From Scolanthus callimorphus (Eukaryota > Cnidaria > Anthozoa > Actiniaria > Edwardsiidae), in NCBI GenBank assembly GCA_033964015.1, contig CM066915.1, positions 2,108,001-2,172,000 of the forward strand: a DNA stretch of 64,000 nt. Direction: 5' to 3'. The notes beneath the pieces were generated by a model, which ran no database searches, was not told the DNA's origin, and saw only the letters and a list, made by a program, of their open reading frames with translations. Position numbers and translations under genes: made by a program. Shown here one piece after another: positions 43,801 to 51,900 of this stretch (its first letter is position 1; each line of letters opens with the position of its first letter).

Positions 43801-46800
43801 AACAAGTTTACACACCATAACTATGCGCTGCTACAAAAATATAAACCCGTTAACTTTGCGCTTTGCCGTTGGTCATTACAACTCGAAATTGCCCCCTTTT
43901 GCGTTACATCCCGTAGTATCGAATACAAATACAATCTAATCGCATAATAAAGTGTCCACTTTCACCGCCCCCTACTTTCAATGTTGAGAGCACTGCGAGT
44001 AGAAATTTAGCCCGATTTGCGTCCGAAAATGTGACTTCATTTTTCACAATATTAAGGAGGGGAGGAAAAATTCTGTCAAAAAATGAAACTGGACACTTTA
44101 TTTTCTTCGTCAGATTGTAGATGACAAAACAGGTAGTCGTCAAACAATGGGGGAGGAGAAAGCACTAACCCGTTGAAGACGACGAGCACGATATTGCATG
44201 GGAAAACAAGAAACAAAAGAACTTACCTGTTGTGCGGGCTTCTACTATTAGCGAAAATGAACCCTGAAGATAGAAATAATAATAGAACTATTACGCGAGG
44301 TGGTTTCTGGCGTGGGTTTGATGGGAAAATTGTAGTTATTACGGTAAAAAGCTGTTAAGAAAGATGTAAACTCCATTAGTTGTGTGCTATCCCTCGGGGT
44401 CCAGCTCTACATGGGTGAACAAGAGATCATAACATGAGCTTCGCTGCGGTTATGTAAGAGTATAGAAAGACCTACGGGGTACGACTGGGATTTTTAGTTG
44501 GCAACGTTTCTGTTGTTAAAAATCGCAGCTGGGGTTCCATATTTCAGGGAACAAAGTAGATGGAATTTTAGATCGAGCCACAGTGGATAGCTGTTAAAGA
44601 GCCCGTGTCAGCCACATTGTTTTCGTTCGATATTAGAAGACGAATTACGTGTAGAAGTCTCGTTATGACCATCTAAAAACAAAGTTTCAGATTTGGTTTA
44701 TCAAATTCAATCGAGAACTTGCTCTATATTCTCTAAATCAGCCAATGGAAATGGATGCTTTCTCCGACTTGGTATGTTGCTATGCTGTCAAAATGGCGGC
44801 TGGAACAGGCTCTTTAAGGACGATGAAAACCCCTTCAAAAAGCAACCAGCAATGTATAAACAAGTGAACCAAAACAAACAAATTTGCTTTGTGCAACATT
44901 ATGCAATTATCTTAAACGGGCCTACCCTGAAACATAGCCTGAGTACTATGAGGCCCTCTAGGGAAAGCCTGATACTCAGCTATCAGAAACAAAGAGGTAT
45001 GGACAACGAGTCCTAACTTAGGACGCTATTTTAATATCAAAACGGCGCTGGAATATGATGTTTGTTGGACGGATCCTTGCAACTTTGATTTTCTCATTAA
45101 AGAGTACTTGTCAGACACTCCTTTGTTATTGTTTTCATTCGTCATTAGAAGACGAATTACGCGTAGAAATCTCCAAATAGCCATCTACAAACAAAGTTTT
45201 ATTCTTCATTTACCGAATTCAGTCGAAAACATCGCACTACATTCCCTAAATCAGCGGATGGAAATGGATGCTTTCTCTGACTCGGTATGTTGCTAGGCTG
45301 ACAAAATGGAGGCTGACAGAGGCTCTTAAATTGCGCTACTTTTCGAAACATCTAGCTCATAGCTTAAAAGGGGGCTATACTACTATCGAGAACGATATTT
45401 TCCTTAATAGTTGGCCAATTTTTTGGGACTGTATAACTGTCGGACAAAATCTGTCGGCTTCCTTCCTTCACACAGGCGTCTGCCAACTTACCGGCCAACT
45501 TGAAGCAATATGAAACTTCAACACATTGCCATTGGTTCCATCAAAAGTGTTTGATCCAAGCACCCCGGTAGATTTCTGTCCGAACGTACAGTCGGTATGG
45601 TGTCCGGGGGAGAACTGTCTTAGGCACGCCCATATATAAGTCGTACATGGAGATACACATTTGCCATTTACTTCCCCCCCTGAGCAGCACTGTTGATTCA
45701 TAATGCGGCCTCCCGGATTCCAGACGCGCCGGAGTTTCAGCTCGAACACGCTTTGACCAGTGACCTAGCGATATGGAAAATTCAACGATTATTTAAAGAT
45801 GGAAATAAAATTGCCCGCGATGCAAATGGATGCTCTCTCTGACTCGGTAACTCACAAGGGCGGCTGGCCGTGGCATTTCAAAAAAGAAAGAACATTAGAG
45901 CTTAGCTAAATAATAACACTACATTTGATATTGAGAGTCTTTTGGTCTTGTTTATGCAAATCTAGCCTGCAACGTAAACCATATTTGCAAAACAATGTTG
46001 CCGTGAACAGCTTTTCTTATGGGTAGAAAAATGACAAATAAAAAGCTGCAATATTTTCTTAAATATTGTGAATTAACAGAGTGGTTTTCATAAAACGGTG
46101 AAATACTCTTAAGCGCATTACATTCTAGTTTCTATGTCTTCTTTTGTCTATAACACTTTAAATAATACTTTTGTTTCACGGGTTTATTAAAACCACTCTA
46201 AAATAAACAAGAAAATCTGAGTCTTATTAATAGCGAACAACTGCCGCTAGTGTGTTTGTGTTTGTGTTTGTTTTCATATTGTTTCCAAAGCCTTCTAGTA
46301 AGCACATTTGTAGCAAATAATAAGTGGGAAAAATGCAAAGAGGTATTATTAAATACGTCATGCGTTGCACACGGTCCGATATCAATTCTATGCGAAGTGG
46401 ATAACAAGATCTGATCAAAATCAGGAAGTAAAGAATAATAAATAAAATTAAAGCCTTTCTAGACAGCAGAGGGAAAAACTTATGAAACGGACATCCTCTA
46501 GAACATCCAGTGCCTTAAAGTATAGTCCGGAAATACAAACAAAAACAATGTTTCGGACCGGGTAGGAAGGTTACGGACCGGATAACCCGAGTATGGACCG
46601 CCCAGTCAGAAGTATGGACTGTACAGAGTTGAAAGGAAGGGCAAGATTTTGCCGGAAATCACTGGTTAATTTGGCGTATTTCGAAATTAAAAACGCGTGT
46701 GAATTATCAACGCAGATTTAATGTCCTGTGATATTGCAAGTAATTTTCCTTAGGGATAAGCTTGGCAAAAATTGAAATAGACAGCAAATTTCAGAGCTGG

Positions 46801-48927
46801 AAATAATGTTTCTTAATACTTGATCGGACATATGTCCATTAAAACGTTTTCTTGGTTGTCTCTACTGTAAAATTGGCCGGACATTTGGCGATGTTGACTT
46901 CGGACAAAGTCCAGTGACCGGCAGTAAATTCCAGCTCTGAATTTTTCAACCATAGCATGAGTATAAGCGTGGTTTACAGCTCTGCAAAGTTGCAAAATTT
47001 TACAAGCATTCGTTTGGTGGGATGCGATAATTATTTGAGCTTTGCACATTTTGCTATTTTTTCCTACAAAGTTGCAATTTGAAAGAATTAACATTTGTCC
47101 TGACTTTTTGGCTTAGAGAGGGAGGTCTCCTTCTAATGGTTGTCATAAATTTAGTAAGCTGCTCCCGTTTTAAAAGTCCATAGAAGCGCAACCGGAGAAA
47201 AAGTAGACGTACTTATTGTAAATTCCTGAGAAAGTACATTAAATCATTTGCATCAATTTAGCACTCGGGAATGTGTGGAATTAACAAAATATAACGCAGC
47301 AAACAATTTTTCAGGGGAATTTCGTTTTACACGCACATTGAACGTGCAATCGTGAATTCCTCGCATTCTATATAATCATTTTCATAAATACTTCAGTCTA
47401 CTATAGTTCATGAAAAGAAGTCAATTGTAATACAGCAACGGAAATGAGAAAGATCCATCACTCCAATGAGGCTATTCCAAAGCAATTCCGAATAAATCGT
47501 GTATCTAATCCGATTGTGAACGCGCATACAAGATCAGAGGTTCAATCTTGGGCAAAGAGAGATTCTGTGATTCATATCAGGGCAATCACAGCAAAAACGA
47601 GTGTTATCCGGATGTGTTTGAAGGCTTTATCTTTCGTTTACGCCTGGTTCAGGTATTCAGGTATTCCACGAATTGTTTTTCATCAATTCTAGAAAAAACA
47701 TAGAGTTCAAAGCAGTTTTCACCGCTATTCTAGTAACGCCCTAGGAATAGCCCTAGAACAAAACGATATGATTTTTGGATAACAAGTCTTTAAAAGCAAG
47801 AGGTATTATCGTATTAAAATTGCAAGAGACAATCGTGACTTGAGGTTCTCAAAAGATTTAAGAAAACCAAAGTGTCGCCCCGTTGAACTTTGTCGGTTAT
47901 CGCATCTTCCGATAAAAAGGAAAACACATCTTCGTAGGGCCACACGCATGCTTAATTCCACGCATAGCCGGTAGTCCATCGCCCTATAGCGGCGAAAGAC
48001 TCGATAGACCTCAGTAGAAGAGCAAAGGAAATAAACTTTCATGTGTTGTTCAATTGACGAGTTGTGGGAGGGAGAGAGATTTCTTTGAGTGGCGTAATTG
48101 AATACTGATTATCGGTGGTGCGATCAAGGAAATGCCAAATTGTAAAAACTCTAGGAAATGTATTGTCTTTCTTTATTACCAATATACTACAAAAAATACA
48201 ATTCGGGTTTAAGCTTCAATTGCTTAATTAATACAGAGACTGATTTCTAGGAAAAGGAAGTCCGACAATTGGGGCTAAAATGAGTATCCAATTGTCATCA
48301 ACGTTGCAGATAAAACGCTTGTGCAAGTTTTACATTTTGACACAACAAACTACAGTGGCCCCATGTTGGTATAAAGAGGTAAATATCGACAAATATTGCC
48401 CCTTACGTCATAGTTTCCCAAGCATAGCGGGATACGTAATGTATCCCATGCTCTATAGCCCGAGGAATTCCCGTAGACGGAATAGCAACCTTCTCTAGAA
48501 TTGTTTGAGATTGCTTTCCGCATGACGACCCGTATCGTGAGAAAACGGCCGAGTCAAGGGAAATTTCCCATCGCAAGCTATTTCAAGTCTCAGCGGATTT
48601 TTGGGGGCGCAACGTAAACTTCAACGTAATCAAAATAAACCAGCTGTCAGTAGATTAGGGAGGATGACTAGAGAATCTAAATGTTGTTTTTAGGTAAGGA
48701 TTGGAGTAAGGCTCTAAATAAATACGGAAAATGGAGTAAGATAGCGAAATGCATGAGAAGGTATTACGCACGTTAGTAAAGTAGAAGTTTTGAAGTTCAA
48801 GTTGACTGTCACTTACATGTGGGACTAGAAGAAATAGGAATAGTACTAGAAACGGTCCACTCTGCAGAGACGTGAATCTGAATCTCGCAGCACAAGAACT
48901 TGGCCGAGGAGTCGTTATTATCTGCAT
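31524..48927 (-). CDS. Delta/Jagged-type Notch ligand (whole gene, 11 exons)
   Basis: Coding exons in order: 48817-48927, 45492-45764, 44227-44263, 36744-37004, 36438-36495, 34990-35126, 34287-34406, 33927-33976, 32238-32460, 31963-31992, 31524-31810. Their summed length, 1587 nt, is exactly 529 codons, and every junction keeps frame. The 528-residue product has a signal peptide (about 1-38), an MNNL domain (about 40-141), a DSL domain (about 184-228) for Notch binding, five EGF repeats (about 230-408), a short linker, one membrane span (about 441-462) and a cytoplasmic tail of about 66 residues. Ligands of this type sit on the cell surface and activate Notch on neighbouring cells. Five EGF repeats and no visible Cys-rich (VWC) region are more like Delta than Jagged, but orthology was not tested. 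One intron has a GC donor, and the tail may be frameshifted. Confidence 0.9.
31963..31992 (-). CDS. Notch ligand exon 10: 30-nt linker exon
   Basis: A micro-exon between TTTCACAG and TTTA|GTAAGT that encodes GGIGKRGSSF. Phase 1 in and phase 1 out, so it could be skipped without changing frame; alternative inclusion in the juxtamembrane stalk is possible. Confidence 0.7.
32238..32460 (-). CDS. Notch ligand exon 9: EGF repeats 4 (end) and 5
   Basis: Entered after CTCTTCCAG in phase 0 and left at TCCG|GTGAGC in phase 1. It encodes NCTCPTGFTGKQCET, finishing EGF 4, then the complete EGF 5 (NIDDCFENACKNGGTCLDGV…YSCICPAGFSGRAC), whose start NIDDC fits a calcium-binding EGF. A Ser/Thr-rich stalk follows. 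Confidence 0.9.
32683..32822. mobile_element. TTAA-flanked MITE
   Basis: Left TTAAAGGCTGGTTTCCAT and right ATGGAAACAAGCCTTTAA are inverted; the inner parts (CTGTCTCATCAG / CTGATGAGACAG) also pair. It shares its right TTAA with the element that follows. Confidence 0.75.
32819..33023. mobile_element. TTAA-flanked MITE abutting the previous one
   Basis: Starts TTAAGGACCATAAGCACC and ends GGTTGATTATGGGCCTTTAA. Its ends resemble those of 35449-35578 (GGCCCATCACCAACCG), so both belong to one family. Internal CCAATCACAGCC and GCGCAAATG blocks are also shared. Confidence 0.65.
33716..33910. mobile_element. TA-flanked MITE, right end shortened
   Basis: Left end TAGAGCAGATTTCACATGAC and internal CAATCACTAGCCAATCAGAA match the elements at 2335 and 4383, but the right end is reduced to AAAGCTCTATA. 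It ends about 17 bp from a Notch-ligand exon. Confidence 0.65.
33927..33976 (-). CDS. Notch ligand exon 8: start of EGF repeat 4
   Basis: A 50-nt exon encoding ELNECNSSPCKHGGSCT, the first half of EGF 4. The acceptor is TTTGTGACAG in phase 1, the donor TACG|GTAAGT in phase 0. It completes the repeat with the next exon. Confidence 0.9.
34093..34244. mobile_element. GC-rich perfect-ended palindromic MITE
   Basis: The arms TAGAGCAGATTTCGTATGAC…AGTGCCGCG are mirrored to the other end, enclosing a CG-rich core (GCGGTACG repeats). Terminal bases match the TA-flanked MITE family while the core is different. It sits in an intron of the Notch ligand. Confidence 0.75.
34287..34406 (-). CDS. Notch ligand exon 7: EGF repeat 3
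   Basis: Encodes RDYCGRNKPCRNGAFC…YKCVCPGGYGGLNCEH, a full EGF repeat with six Cys. The acceptor is CTTGTTCAG. The only donor that keeps frame is CATG|GCAAGT, a GC-AG type, in phase 1; no GT is available before the in-frame TAG. Confidence 0.9.
34690..34978. repeat. 48-bp minisatellite in a Notch-ligand intron
   Basis: About six imperfect units built from GCGCTACTAGTGATTGCG, TTACTATCGACTATGTTACT and a short variable end; the best three repeats are spaced 48-49 bp. It begins only a few bases beyond the splice donor of exon 6 and produces long artefact frames on both strands. Confidence 0.8.
34990..35126 (-). CDS. Notch ligand exon 6: EGF repeats 1 (end) and 2
   Basis: Acceptor TTGTTGTAG, donor TTGG|GTAAGA, phases 2 to 1. 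Encodes CKSGWKGSTCKECETTPGC then VHGTCTKAFECNCDPNSIWA, GLHCDL: the end of EGF 1 and all of EGF 2. The PGCVHGTC…CNC…GLHC spacing is typical of EGF 2 in Delta and Jagged proteins. Confidence 0.9.
35449..35578. mobile_element. TTAA-flanked MITE
   Basis: Left TTAAAGGCCCATCACCAACCG and right CGGTTGGTGATGGGCCTTTAA are perfect inverted repeats with TTAA targets. Only 130 bp and non-coding; a close relative is at 32819. Confidence 0.8.
35754..36394. mobile_element. TTAA element with perfect 30-bp ends and an internal frame
   Basis: TTAAAGCGGGACTGTCACGG…CGCGCATG at the left is perfectly inverted at the right. It holds an 84-codon plus-strand frame (35933-36187) with KMALELNKCRIWISKRVHET and FTSDNDFVAHL, which looks like a real protein segment but not like a piggyBac transposase; it may be a captured host exon. 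The element ends 44 bp from Notch-ligand exon 5. Confidence 0.8.
36438..36495 (-). CDS. Notch ligand exon 5: start of EGF repeat 1
   Basis: A 58-nt exon between TCTCTCTAG and TTGCAG|GTATTA, phases 1 to 2, encoding PICSESCRPNGICVAPSTC. This is the first EGF repeat directly after the DSL domain and matches the family pattern P-I-C-x3-C…G-x-C…C. Confidence 0.9.
36744..37004 (-). CDS. Notch ligand exon 4: DSL domain
   Basis: Acceptor CTTTCGCAG and donor ACAC|GTGAGT. It encodes the end of the MNNL region, the …WTNHTHVGRVANMSLAFRVV strand and the DSL domain CSENQYGEACATFCQPRDDQ, FGHMTCDVNGSHVCLPGWDG, LPYC. The six DSL Cys and the FCxPRDDxFGHxTC motif are diagnostic of Delta/Serrate/Lag-2 ligands and contact Notch. 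Confidence 0.95.
37205..38590. other. Intron sequence, no feature
   Basis: Part of the ~7-kb intron between exons 3 and 4 of the Notch ligand. A repeat fragment at about 37050-37130 (CGCGGGCTGCCTGCGG…CAAGCCCTTTGGCAGAGG) is loosely related to 21395-21470. Otherwise unique. Confidence 0.45.
38592..38752. mobile_element. Palindromic MITE
   Basis: CGCTGTGTTTTCAGGGAAAA and inward to TTCGACGAG is matched inverted to TTTTCACTGAAAACACACGG with about 80 percent identity by eye. It accounts for the minus-strand 61-codon frame here. Confidence 0.65.
39931..40131. mobile_element. Inverted-repeat element with inner hairpin
   Basis: Ends GTTTTCACGATGTTG and its perfect complement. Inside, TCCTACGCAGCCCGTGTTT and its complement form a second perfect 19-bp stem (40031-40089). 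Confidence 0.65.
40600..40651 (+). repeat. Long G-rich tract
   Basis: About 50 bases almost purely G on the plus strand, with many runs of 4-11 G separated by single A or GA. It could fold into G-quadruplexes and lies inside the large Notch-ligand intron. Confidence 0.8.
40655..42280. other. Intron sequence, no feature
   Basis: Unique sequence within the intron between exons 3 and 4 of the Notch ligand. No exon, repeat or RNA gene was recognised. Confidence 0.45.
42283..44117. mobile_element. Composite element: identical 183-bp repeats flanking a HTH frame
   Basis: Two direct copies (42285-42467 and 43936-44117) that appear identical read CAATCTAATCGCATAATAAA…CTTCGTCAGATTG. Each copy has imperfect inverted ends (ATAAAGTGTCCA / TGGACACTTTAT). 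Between them lies about 1.47 kb with a 75-codon frame (42691-42918) that looks like a helix-turn-helix region (ELKARIFCLRKVQGLSLRKV, then SKLFDVSKSTAYKSV), and a hairpin GTGGCGCACCGTC/GACGGTGCGCCAC near 43110-43185. It could be LTR-like repeats around a decayed element, or two recent MITE insertions. Confidence 0.55.
42691..42918 (+). pseudogene. Helix-turn-helix fragment, transposase-like
   Basis: The frame of 75 codons shows the two-helix layout of transposase DNA-binding domains: SLRKVSKLFDVSKSTAYKSV. Only the N-terminal HTH is present; no DDE/DDD catalytic part follows before the stop. It may be the remnant of a Tc1/mariner-like or related transposase. Low certainty because the frame is short. 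Confidence 0.35.
44227..44263 (-). CDS. Notch ligand exon 3: 37-nt MNNL exon
   Basis: A micro-exon found by frame requirement: TATCTTCAG, then codons for GSFSLIVEARTTG, then ACAG|GTAAGT. Phase 0 in and phase 1 out join exons 2 and 4 perfectly. The P-G-x-F-S-L-I-x-E-A motif is the conserved end of the MNNL domain. Confidence 0.9.
44620..44825 (+). repeat. Dispersed repeat family A, copy
   Basis: TAGAAGACGAATTACGTGTA, AAATCAGCCAATGGAAATGG and CAAAATGGCGGCTGG recur at 45095-45330 and 59575-59775 and, inverted, at 59770-59975 and 24630-24860. Confidence 0.65.
45095..45330 (+). repeat. Dispersed repeat family A, copy
   Basis: Shares ATTAGAAGACGAATTACGCG, CCATCTACAAACAAAGTTTT and AATCAGCGGATGGAAATGGA with the other family A copies. 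A stub with AAATGGATGCTCTCTCTGAC follows at about 45825. Confidence 0.65.
45492..45764 (-). CDS. Notch ligand exon 2: MNNL domain
   Basis: Acceptor TCGCTAG, donor GCCG|GTAAGT, phase 0 both sides. Encodes VTGQSVFELKLRRVWNPGG, a CC-x7-C-x3-C cluster (QQCCSGGEVNGKCVSPC), the TTYIWACLRQF strand and CTFGQKSTGVLGSNTF. These are the hallmarks of the N-terminal C2-like domain of Notch ligands. Confidence 0.95.
45860..48810. other. First coding intron of the Notch ligand, no feature
   Basis: About 3 kb of AT-rich sequence between exons 1 and 2. No other exon or clear transposon was identified; it could hold regulatory sites that cannot be recognised by eye. Confidence 0.4.
48817..48927 (-). CDS. Notch ligand exon 1: start and signal peptide
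   Basis: Begins ATG (M-Q-I-I-T-T-P-R-P) and reads through a basic region into the hydrophobic core FLVLFLFLLVPH, ending at CCACAT|GTAAGT in phase 0, which matches exon 2. The signal peptide is longer than usual before the core; a second start downstream is not available. 5' UTR exons are not identified. Confidence 0.85.
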
Positions 48928-51900
48928 GGGCTTGGGAGCAAGTAGCTCTCTCAGGGATGGAGGCCCTTAGCGCTGTGAACAGCTCTCTCGGCGTCTAACT
49001 TACAGGTCCGGCTTGATTGAGCGCTGTAGATAAAGATAAAGAGAGATTACATATTGGTTAACAAACAAAACAAAGTCTCGTGCTTGCCGATGATAATCTA
49101 GTCCCTCTGTCTTGTTCTGTGTAGGGAGCTTAAATGTCGTCAGAAGAGCTTACAAATAACACATTGATCCTAAACTCACAATTGTCGAATGAATACAGAA
49201 TCCCTGTGTGACGGATCGGTTACCTCCTAGAGATTTGAGCTGGAGATTTTGGAAGATGTTGTTCTTTGTTCCGAGTGCAGCAGCCCCGTTTAAACTCCAT
49301 TTAAACGACCTTTCACTTCGCTAAAAGCCGTTACTCATCGAAGGTTACGTTGGTAACTTTATACTAAGGGCTGATTAACTCAGGCTAAACGCGTAGATTA
49401 GTAGAGAAGAGTTTATATATCGCAGAGACTGACCGTGAGTCTTTCTTACTAGGGTCCTGCCACTCATCCGACAGGCACAGGCGTGTTTCCTAGATGCGGC
49501 ATTCCGTCAGCGGCTCTCAGAACCCGCGCAAGAACTGATGGGCTTGCAAGTTTTCTAAGCCGATGACTGTTAACTTTTCAATTAGCACTCTCCAGGCGCC
49601 GAGGCTAGGCTGGGACTATGGAACCAGAGCTCTCACTACTTTCTGGCCTGCCTGCATCAGCGCAAGAAAGCGCAAACATTTATGACAGATGATTTCTTCC
49701 CGGAAATGCCGGTAAACCAAACCCTAATCCAAATTGCCTCAATCTTTGAGCCTGAATTTAAAGAGAACTTCCTCTGAGACCGATAGCCAAGATGCTCGGC
49801 AATCTATTGTTATCTCAGAGAAGAGCAAAATACGTTTGCTTGGCTTGGATTCTTTCGAGCGCAGAGTGGTTTTGTACCGTTTTTGACAGGGGCATCAGAT
49901 TTCACACAAATTCATTTAGGACCCAATGGTGGGCTCTGGTCAGAATGAAGGCTTGTTTTCTATCTAAATATCTATAAGGGTGCCGTGAAATCCTCTCTGC
50001 GATAAGCAAATTGCTGCGTTTGCTAATCTACCATAGCCCAAGGCTTCTAGAGTCATCTGAAAATCACTTTAAAGTAAAGTAGCTTCATTGACACTTTAGA
50101 AAGACAAACTTCTGTGGTGGTCGAAGTGCAGATCTCGTGGCTAGGACTTTACAAAATAGAAATAGTTGATTCTACGAAGTTGTTCGCATTGATATGGAGG
50201 GTTTCGCATGAATGGTCTATTTTAATGATATGTGTCAGATACGCTGTAACGTACTATCAGATGTATATAGCCCGGCTATCACAAATAGATTCCAATACCA
50301 ACCTTATAGCTCTCGATATATCAACAGCACTAGAATCTAGAATTTTGAAAAGTTTTATCAGGAATTAAATCAGACAAATAGTGGAGCATAGAAGACTTTA
50401 GTCGCATAGTAAAGGAAGTTGTTGACGTGGGATGTGGTAAGGTGGATAGGTTAAAGAAGAAGCTATCGAGTAAACAAATGTGAGCTATTAAGAGTAATTT
50501 GTAACTTACTGAGGCATTCGTGCCGAGGTTGTGTGTTATATTCGGTAATTTTCACGGAGCGCCATCATTGATTACAACAGAGAAACTCGACGAGTGAGAG
50601 AACGCAGCAACACTCGTGGCATGGTAGCACACAGTAGCGGTGAGATCTGTAATCTCGAGCTTCTATCACTTGGACGATTCATTGATCGAGGTGTAATTCA
50701 ATTACGAAATCACAATCCCATTTGCCTAGCGAAATCACAGCAGGAAACAAAATCGAAAGCCTTCTCTAAATAAAGTAGCCTTGTGAGTTTCCCTCTCGCG
50801 TTAAAGACATTCGTTTAGACTTGTCTACAAAATATCAACAGACAAAAGGTCAAGGGGTTCACTTAAAACATCGCGTTAAAATGATATAGTTGGGTGAGCG
50901 GCGTGGGATCTTGTCAAACTGTAGTTCCCGTGCAACTTGCCGTGTCCAAACTTGCATATTTATCAAAGCGCGAATCAAAGCCGTAAATATTGTCGCAATC
51001 GGGCAAAGAGTATACCTGCAAGAAATGCCGTATCTGAAGCACAAGGACCACCCGGTTGGCACCGCACGCTTACACCAACAACACCAAAAGCAAATAAATG
51101 GATTTGTAGCGCGCAAGACAACCAAGACAGGAGAGACCGAAAATAACCATCTGCCTCGCTAGTGTGGTTCCATGGCGGTCCTGAGTGAAACATGTGCTAC
51201 AAGGCACTAATCCAAAAAGCAGTGCGACTGGCGTTGTAACTCATCGCTCGATATTACTGTGTGGACTATAGTGCTCTCAGACACTCGCTCTAGACATATA
51301 CGCACGTGTGCAAACAAATCCCGCGATTTTCCCGCAAAATTACTGGTCCTATAAATAAATACTTCTCGTGCGCGAAAATTAAAATCTGTAAGGTTTGCCA
51401 GCTCGTCGAAGCTCCTAAATCAATAAGGAATTACTTTGGATGGATAAGAGTTAGCCCGAGAAGTGTTCTTGAGGATTTATTTCAGGAGAAGCTCGTGGGT
51501 AAACTAGAAGAAAGAGCGCGCATAGCAAGACGTGCCTGGACCCTGGATGTGCTCCTATGCTTTGTTGTTTCTGAGAGGGGACCAAATGAATGTTATTTCT
51601 GTCTACAGGTCTCCTCAAATAAGCGAGTTAAGTTATCTCGTGGTCTAAGTAAGCGTAACATCACTTGAAGTAGAGGCTCATTGCTTCGGCACGCGCCAAA
51701 TGTCTCAGATTTCTTTACCCTCTCCAATCTACCTTTCACCCGCTAACATATCCAAATACTACATAAACAATTCCTTCAGCTTTACATATTCTACACGAAA
51801 TGCTAAGGCGACTTTCTTAGGAGCGATAGAACCCGGGTTTCCAATGCCGATATACAAATACTTTGGTACATGTAAGGAATGAAGAACCACCTTATTAAGT

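Noticed and set aside
51306..51668. 120-codon plus-strand frame in the Notch-ligand flank
   Set aside because: No domain, no repeat support and composition no different from surrounding non-coding DNA.
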